Source of the DNA: an uncultured Bacteroides sp.
GTDB taxonomy: Bacteria; Bacteroidota; Bacteroidia; Bacteroidales; Bacteroidaceae
Length of the DNA: 45,677 nucleotides
Assembly (NCBI GenBank): GCA_900755095.1
Contig: CAAEFE010000085.1
Span: forward strand, 1 to 45,677
Direction of reading: 5' to 3'
In this document: positions 41,391-45,677 of the stretch, one piece after another
How the letters are laid out: every line of letters starts with the position of its first letter
Numbering within the stretch: the first letter of the stretch is position 1
The notes under the pieces: generated by a model
Seen by the model: only the letters and a program-made list of their open reading frames with translations
What the model was told of the DNA's origin: nothing
Databases searched by the model: none
Made by a program: the position numbers and the translations under genes

Positions 41391-42779
41391 ATGAACAATT
41401 CCCCTCAGCGTGCTGCTAAAGGCTTTACGAGAGCATTTTGGGTCAGCAACACAGTCGAACTGTTTGAGCGTATGGCATATTATGCCGTTTTTATCGTTCT
41501 CACTATTTATCTATCTTCCATTTTAGGTTTTAATGATTTCGAAGCAAGTATGATTTCCGGGCTTTTTTCCGGTGGATTGTATCTGCTTCCTATTTTTTCC
41601 GGTGCTTATGCTGACAAGATCGGTTTCCGGAAATCAATGATTATAGCATTTTCCTTATTATCCATCGGATATTTAGGGTTGGGTGTACTGCCCACTTTAC
41701 TGGAAGCTGCCGGTTTGGTTAGTTATGGTGCCACTACTCAATTTAATGGTTTGCCTGATAGCTATACCCGGTGGATCATCGTGCCGGTTTTGTTTGTACT
41801 TATGGTGGGAGGTTCTTTCATTAAGTCCATTATCTCCGCTTCTGTGGCTAAAGAAACAACGGAAGCAACCCGTGCCCGTGGTTATTCCATATTTTATATG
41901 ATGGTAAATGTGGGTGCTTTCACCGGTAAAACGATTATCGATCCTTTGCGTAATGTCATTGGTGAACAAGCGTATATCTATATTAATTATTTCTCCGGTG
42001 CGATGACAATAGTTGCTTTACTTGCTGTTATTCTTCTTTATAAATCGACGCATACGGCAGGTGAAGGAAAAAGTCTCCATGAGATTGGACAGGGATTTAT
42101 GCGAATCATCACAAACTGGCGTTTATTGATTCTTATTTTGATTGTTACAGGTTTCTGGATGGTGCAACAGCAGCTTTATGCCACTATGCCTAAATATGTG
42201 ATTCGTATGGCTGGAGAGACGGCAAAACCGGGTTGGATTGCCAACGTGAATCCGTTTGTGGTGGTTTGCTGCGTTAGTTTTATCACCCGTTTGATGGCCA
42301 AACGCAGTGCGATTACTTCGATGAATGTGGGAATGTTTTTGATTCCTATTTCGGCATTACTGATGGCATGTGGAAATTTGTTGGGTAATGATCTTATTAC
42401 AGGTATGAGCAATATTACTCTGATGATGATTGCGGGTATAGTTGTGCAGGCGCTTGCCGAATGTTTCATTTCACCGCGTTATCTGGAATATTTCTCTTTA
42501 CAGGCTCCGAAAGGAGAAGAAGGAATGTATTTAGGATTCAGTCATTTACATTCATTCCTTTCTTCTATTTTCGGTTTTGGTCTGGCGGGAATTTTGCTCA
42601 CTAAATATTGTCCGGATCCGGCTTTGTTCGAGACGCGGGAAGCATGGGAGGCAGCTAGTGGAAATGCCCATTATATATGGTATTACTTTGCTGCTATAGG
42701 CCTGATTGCCGCTGTAGCGCTACTATTATTTGCAAAAATCACCGAATCCATCGACAAAAAGAAGGAGGCTTCTCGGTAA
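41391..42779 (+). CDS. MFS transporter of the POT (peptide) type
   Basis: A 462-residue protein with about 12-14 membrane helices. The N-terminal FWVSNTVELFERMAYYAVFIVLTIYL resembles the ExxERFxYY proton-coupling motif of POT-family di/tripeptide transporters, here reduced to ELFERMAYY. A second signature-like segment is ARGYSIFYMMVNVGAFTGKTI. These suggest proton-coupled uptake of small peptides or related solutes, although family members also move nitrate or amino acids. A 20-residue polar loop lies before helix 5 (ATTQFNGLPDSYTRW). It is monocistronic, with a hairpin after the stop codon. Confidence 0.85.
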   Translation: MNNSPQRAAKGFTRAFWVSNTVELFERMAYYAVFIVLTIYLSSILGFNDFEASMISGLFSGGLYLLPIFSGAYADKIGFRKSMIIAFSLLSIGYLGLGVLPTLLEAAGLVSYGATTQFNGLPDSYTRWIIVPVLFVLMVGGSFIKSIISASVAKETTEATRARGYSIFYMMVNVGAFTGKTIIDPLRNVIGEQAYIYINYFSGAMTIVALLAVILLYKSTHTAGEGKSLHEIGQGFMRIITNWRLLILILIVTGFWMVQQQLYATMPKYVIRMAGETAKPGWIANVNPFVVVCCVSFITRLMAKRSAITSMNVGMFLIPISALLMACGNLLGNDLITGMSNITLMMIAGIVVQALAECFISPRYLEYFSLQAPKGEEGMYLGFSHLHSFLSSIFGFGLAGILLTKYCPDPALFETREAWEAASGNAHYIWYYFAAIGLIAAVALLLFAKITESIDKKKEASR

Positions 42780-42796
42780 TTCTCTGCTTTTTTATG

Positions 42797-42804
42797 TATA
42801 TTTG
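42797..42804 (+). promoter_or_regulatory. -7 box of the metallo-hydrolase gene
   Basis: TATATTTG lies 58 bp before the ATG at 42862 and touches the left arm of the preceding gene's hairpin (42804-42832). That hairpin would therefore be the first structure in the new transcript. Confidence 0.6.
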
Positions 42805-42832
42805 CCGTCACTTTGCTGTAAAAGTTGACGGC
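42804..42832 (+). terminator. Hairpin after the transporter gene
   Basis: GCCGTCA (42804-42810) pairs with TGACGGC (42826-42832), followed by ATTTTGCATTTT. It may end the transporter transcript and also form the 5' end of the next mRNA. Confidence 0.55.
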
Positions 42833-42861
42833 ATTTTGCATTTTAATAAAGAGGATAAAAC

Positions 42862-43665
42862 ATGAAAGTAAAATTTATAAGCCTGGCGAGTGGCAGTAGC
42901 GGGAACTGTTATTATCTGGGCACTGAAACCTATGGGATACTGATAGATGCCGGAATCGGCATACGTACTATCAAAAAATCACTGAAAGATTATAATATCT
43001 TGATGGATAGTATTCGTGCGGTATTTATAACGCACGATCATGCTGACCATATTAAAGCAGTGGGTAATCTGGGAGAAAAAATGAATATTCCTGTTTATAC
43101 AACCGCACGTATTCATGCTGGAATTAATCGTAGCTATTGTATGACGGAGAAACTTAGCTCGTCAGTTCGTTATCTGGAAAAGCAAGAGCCTATGACGCTG
43201 GAAGATTTTCACATCGAATCTTTTGAAGTGCCACACGATGGAACGGACAATGTGGGGTATTGCATTGAAATTGATGGCAAAGTCTTTTCTTTCTTAACCG
43301 ACCTTGGAGAGATTACTCCTACAGCTGCTCATTATATCAGTAAAGCCCATTATCTGATACTTGAAGCCAACTACGATGAGGAAATGCTCAAAATGGGGCC
43401 TTATCCTCAATATCTGAAAGAACGGATTGCAAGTAAAACCGGACACATGAGTAACTCTGATACTGCAGAGTTTCTGGCGGAAAATATTACTGAACATTTG
43501 CGATATATCTGGTTATGCCATTTAAGTAAAGACAATAATCACCCGGAGCTGGCTTATAAAACGGTGGAATGGAAATTAAAGAACAAAGGTGTTATTGTAG
43601 GCAAAGATGTGCAACTACTTGCTTTAAAGCGAAATACGCCTTCCGAGCTTTATGTGTTCGAATAA
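42862..43665 (+). CDS. MBL-fold metallo-hydrolase (WalJ/YycJ-like)
   Basis: A 267-residue metallo-beta-lactamase-fold protein. It starts with KVKFISLASGSSGNCYYLG, typical of the WalJ/YycJ group, and carries the metal motif THDHADHIKAV (HxHxDH, about residues 56-66). Further ligands lie in VPHDGTDNVGY and near the C-terminus at WLCHLSKDNNH. Members of this group act as nucleases or phosphodiesterases linked to DNA repair and wall homeostasis; the exact substrate is not settled. Monocistronic. Confidence 0.9.
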   Translation: MKVKFISLASGSSGNCYYLGTETYGILIDAGIGIRTIKKSLKDYNILMDSIRAVFITHDHADHIKAVGNLGEKMNIPVYTTARIHAGINRSYCMTEKLSSSVRYLEKQEPMTLEDFHIESFEVPHDGTDNVGYCIEIDGKVFSFLTDLGEITPTAAHYISKAHYLILEANYDEEMLKMGPYPQYLKERIASKTGHMSNSDTAEFLAENITEHLRYIWLCHLSKDNNHPELAYKTVEWKLKNKGVIVGKDVQLLALKRNTPSELYVFE

Positions 43666-43700
43666 AGACGAAAAAAGATAGTAAAAAAGCTGCATGATTG

Positions 43701-43732
43701 TTTGGTCAAATAAAATAAAAGACCTACTTTTG
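43701..43732 (+). promoter_or_regulatory. Promoter of the tRNA-Lys pair
   Basis: TTTG (43701-43704) and TACTTTTG (43725-43732) are separated by 20 bp, a strong match to the Bacteroides consensus, 22 bp before the first tRNA. Confidence 0.75.
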
Positions 43733-43753
43733 CAACCGCAAACGAGGAATTAA

Positions 43754-43826
43754 GCACTCTTAGCTCAGTTGGTAGAGCAACTGACTCTTAATCAGTGGGT
43801 CCAGGGTTCGAATCCCTGAGGGTGTA
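43754..43826 (+). tRNA. tRNA-Lys(CTT), copy 1
   Basis: A 73-base cloverleaf with acceptor GCACTCT/AGGGTGT (one terminal G-U pair), D-stem GCTC/GAGC, anticodon stem ACTGA/TCAGT with loop CTCTTAA (anticodon CTT, reading AAG), and T-stem CAGGG/CCCTG with loop TTCGAAT. The discriminator base is A and CCA is not encoded. Confidence 0.95.
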
Positions 43827-43858
43827 CAAATTCGACGTTGCAATAAAAATAAAATGTT

Positions 43859-43931
43859 GCACTCTTAGCTCAGCTGGTAGAGCAATTGACTCTTAATCAA
43901 TGGGTCCAGGGTTCGAGTCCCTGAGGGTGTA
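43859..43931 (+). tRNA. tRNA-Lys(CTT), copy 2
   Basis: A 73-base cloverleaf nearly identical to copy 1, 32 bases downstream. The anticodon stem is ATTGA/TCAAT, a compensatory change of one base pair relative to copy 1. The loop is again CTCTTAA (anticodon CTT), and the T-loop is TTCGAGT. The two are probably cut from one transcript. Confidence 0.95.
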
Positions 43932-43942
43932 CAAAGATTATT

Positions 43943-43973
43943 AAAAGGAGAACTTAAAAGGTTCTCCTTTTTT
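43943..43973 (+). terminator. Rho-independent terminator of the tRNA transcript
   Basis: AAAAGGAGAAC (43943-43953) pairs with GTTCTCCTTTT (43961-43971) around a 7-base loop, ending in a run of six T. It lies 12 bases after the second tRNA. Confidence 0.9.
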
Positions 43974-44021
43974 GTTAAGAGCTTTTTGGGGTGTTACTGT
44001 TCAGCTGTAGGAATAAAAAAT

Positions 44022-44063
44022 ACCGCTACTCAAAGCTATATTCGACTTTGGTAGCGGTTTTTT
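44022..44063. terminator. Terminator of uxaC (bidirectional)
   Basis: ACCGCTAC...CAAAG pairs with CTTTG...GTAGCGGT with one bulged base. A T-run follows on the plus strand, and an A/T-rich ATTTTTTATT follows on the minus strand. It lies 21 bp after the uxaC stop codon on the minus strand. Confidence 0.75.
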
Positions 44064-44083
44064 TATAGTGTAACTACTATCTA

Positions 44084-45490
44084 TTAGAACTTGAAGAAGT
44101 TCTTGGCATTGTTGTAGCTGATATCTTCAATCATTTGGTTTACACGCTCCATTTCAGATACCGGAATTTCTCCGTTTTCTACGTCACGTCCTACCAGGTT
44201 ACACAATGTACGGCGGAAATATTCATGACGCGGGTAGGATAGGAATGAACGAGAGTCGGTCAACATACCTACGAAGCGGCTCAAAAGACCGAGTACTGAC
44301 AAAGCATTCATTTGTTTTTCCATACCATCCTTTTGATCGAGGAACCACCATCCGGAACCAAATTGGATTTTTCCCGGGATAGAACCATCCTGGAAGTTAC
44401 CCAGCATTGTTGCAATTACTTCGTTGGCGCATGGGTTCAAGTTGTAGAGGATTGTTTTAGTCAATTTGCCATTAGTGTTCAGGCGATCAAGGAATTTAGC
44501 CATTGCTTTGGCGGTTGTAAATTCACCGATAGAATCGAAACCTGTATCAGCACCCAGTAATTTAAACATCTTCGTGTTATTGTTACGAATAGCGCCGTAA
44601 TGGAATTGTTGAGTCCATCCTTTTTCCCAGTCCATTTCACCGAAGATCACAAGCATTGCCGATTTGAATTTCAGAATTTCTTCCTTGGTCAATTCTGCGC
44701 CACCATATACCTTATTAAAGATGGCTTTGATTTCAGCATCTGTATAATCTTCTGCGTAGAATTCTTCAATACCATGGTCAGACAGACGGCAGCCTTGTTC
44801 TGCGAAGAAGTCATGACGTTTGCGTAAAGCAGCGATCATATCATCAAAGTTGGAGATGATAACACCACTTACCTCTGCCAGTTTTTCTACATAACTGCGG
44901 AAATCTGCAGGGACTTCTACAGCCATAGCCTTATCAGGACGCCATGTTGGTAACATCTTGATTTCAAATCCGCTTTCGCGTGTTTTGATATGATATTCCA
45001 ATGAATCGATAGGATCATCCGTTGTGCAAACGGCTTCTACATGATAACGACGCATCATTCCACGAGCTGAATATTCGGGTTGAGACAGTTTCTCGTTACA
45101 TTCATCGTAAATTTCACGTGCGGTTTGTGGATTCAATATTTTATTGATACCAAATGCCGTTTTCAGTTCAAGGTGAGTCCAGTGGTACAATGGGTTGCGG
45201 AAAGTGTAAGGTACTGTTTCCGCCCATTTTTCAAATTTTTCCCAGTCTGTGGTATCTTTTCCCGTACAGAAACGTTCGTCTACACCGTTTGTACGCATTG
45301 CACGCCATTTGTAGTGGTCACCGCCCAACCAGATTTCAGTCAGTGATTTAAACTTGTAGTCGTCAGCTACCATTTGAGGGATAAGGTGACAGTGATAGTC
45401 GATGATCGGCATTTTAGCCGCATGCTCGTGATACAACTTTTGCGCAGTTTCTGTTTGCAGCAAGAAGTTTTCGTCCATGAAGTTCTTCAT
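44084..45490 (-). CDS. uxaC: Uronate isomerase (glucuronate/galacturonate isomerase)
   Basis: A 468-residue enzyme of the amidohydrolase-superfamily uronate isomerase family. It has the N-terminal metal motif IIDYHCHL (HxH, about residues 30-37), the family segment TEIWLGGDHYKWRAMRTNGV, CTTDDPIDSLEYH, and the C-terminal MLTDSRSFLSYPRHEYFRR containing the conserved Asp. It converts D-glucuronate to D-fructuronate and D-galacturonate to D-tagaturonate in hexuronate catabolism, as expected for a gut polysaccharide degrader. Starts at Met1 (45490) or Met5 are both possible. No other hexuronate genes are in the window. No clear -7 box was found in the upstream 60 bases. Confidence 0.96.
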   Translation of the reverse strand: MKNFMDENFLLQTETAQKLYHEHAAKMPIIDYHCHLIPQMVADDYKFKSLTEIWLGGDHYKWRAMRTNGVDERFCTGKDTTDWEKFEKWAETVPYTFRNPLYHWTHLELKTAFGINKILNPQTAREIYDECNEKLSQPEYSARGMMRRYHVEAVCTTDDPIDSLEYHIKTRESGFEIKMLPTWRPDKAMAVEVPADFRSYVEKLAEVSGVIISNFDDMIAALRKRHDFFAEQGCRLSDHGIEEFYAEDYTDAEIKAIFNKVYGGAELTKEEILKFKSAMLVIFGEMDWEKGWTQQFHYGAIRNNNTKMFKLLGADTGFDSIGEFTTAKAMAKFLDRLNTNGKLTKTILYNLNPCANEVIATMLGNFQDGSIPGKIQFGSGWWFLDQKDGMEKQMNALSVLGLLSRFVGMLTDSRSFLSYPRHEYFRRTLCNLVGRDVENGEIPVSEMERVNQMIEDISYNNAKNFFKF

Positions 45491-45646
45491 TATTACTGTG
45501 TTTTAAGTATATAAAATTATTACTTTCTATATTTATACCTATATAGTATTGATTTTAAAGCTAATAGGCGTAAATCTTGTTTTAGTTTTATTAACCGTTA
45601 TCGAACACAAAAATAGAAAATTTACTTGGAGTAACAAAATAATTCG

Positions 45647-45654
45647 TATATTTG
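45647..45654 (+). promoter_or_regulatory. -7 box for a gene beyond the right edge
   Basis: TATATTTG is consensus, with a TTGG about 19 bp upstream. It faces right, so a gene should begin just past 45677. The rest of 45491-45646 is AT-rich, with no further feature seen. Confidence 0.55.
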
Positions 45655-45677
45655 CAGCGATTATTTATAATATTTAA

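Noticed and set aside
43754..43931. tRNA-Lys pair as an attachment site for an integrated element
   Set aside because: No integrase gene, no duplicated tRNA 3' end and no foreign-looking genes lie downstream. uxaC and its terminator follow directly.

Overview
The window is a chromosomal stretch of a Bacteroides species, most likely from the thetaiotaomicron/ovatus group. The evidence is the repeated Bacteroides-type promoter signature (TAnnTTTG at -7, often TTTG about 19-22 bp upstream), the lack of strong Shine-Dalgarno sequences, and typical Bacteroidota families: DUF5686, DUF4296, a lipidated TamA/BamA-like protein, GIN-domain DUF2807, a DksA-like protein without its zinc finger, and a BT_0820-type HAD protein. 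No phage, CRISPR array or complete insertion sequence was seen. All family assignments come from reading motifs and from recall; no database search was run.

Layout. 1-1.03 kb: a DUF5686 gene on the minus strand that loses its 3' part at about position 100, where unrelated sequence begins. 1.1-16.4 kb, all minus strand: a large envelope/export module. It holds a two-component pair (a kinase with almost no periplasmic loop and an NtrC-type sigma-54 activator), a TolC-like outer membrane channel, a large sensor kinase with a periplasmic ABC-type binding domain, and a seven-gene operon (periplasmic adaptor, LolD/MacB-type ATPase, GIN-domain protein, and two duplicated pairs of MacB-type permeases). 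Two sigma-54 -24/-12 promoters, one before the tolC-like gene and one before the adaptor gene, each carry a GTGTCC-N6-GGACAC palindrome. In both cases the palindrome centre lies exactly 66.5 bp upstream of the -12 G. This suggests that the local activator turns on both halves of one tripartite exporter.

16.5-22.5 kb: a type II NADH dehydrogenase-like flavoprotein, a LysM/glucosaminidase protein, then on the plus strand cytidine deaminase, an AraC regulator, a DUF417 membrane protein and an RclA-like flavoprotein. The last three resemble the E. coli rcl reactive-chlorine module. 22.5-24.6 kb: an ABC-F protein with a long leader holding a five-codon upstream ORF and mutually exclusive pairings. 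24.6-25.9 kb: a gene-poor stretch with a 39-bp inverted-repeat pair, a 45-bp-arm perfect hairpin, and a small helical protein preceded by a promoter and a highly structured, probably switching leader RNA.

26-45.7 kb: a GNAT-nitrilase fusion, a repeat-built membrane protein, and a conserved housekeeping run (ileS, dksA-like, lspA, DUF4296 lipoprotein, a small protein, an SpoU-type methyltransferase and a TamA-like Omp85 protein). Small envelope proteins (NTF2-like lipoprotein, DUF3332, DoxX, NlpE-like), a HAD phosphatase, a POT-type transporter, a WalJ-like hydrolase, two tandem tRNA-Lys(CTT) genes and uxaC follow. The final bases hold a promoter for a gene outside the window.

The most unusual signal is a set of four short arrays (at 4054, 22558, 27610 and 34879). 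They share a 22-bp pitch but not their sequence. Two of them, with unrelated cores, show the same core orientation order + - - +. They sit at or near gene 3' ends and may be products of a common, unnamed array-making process.
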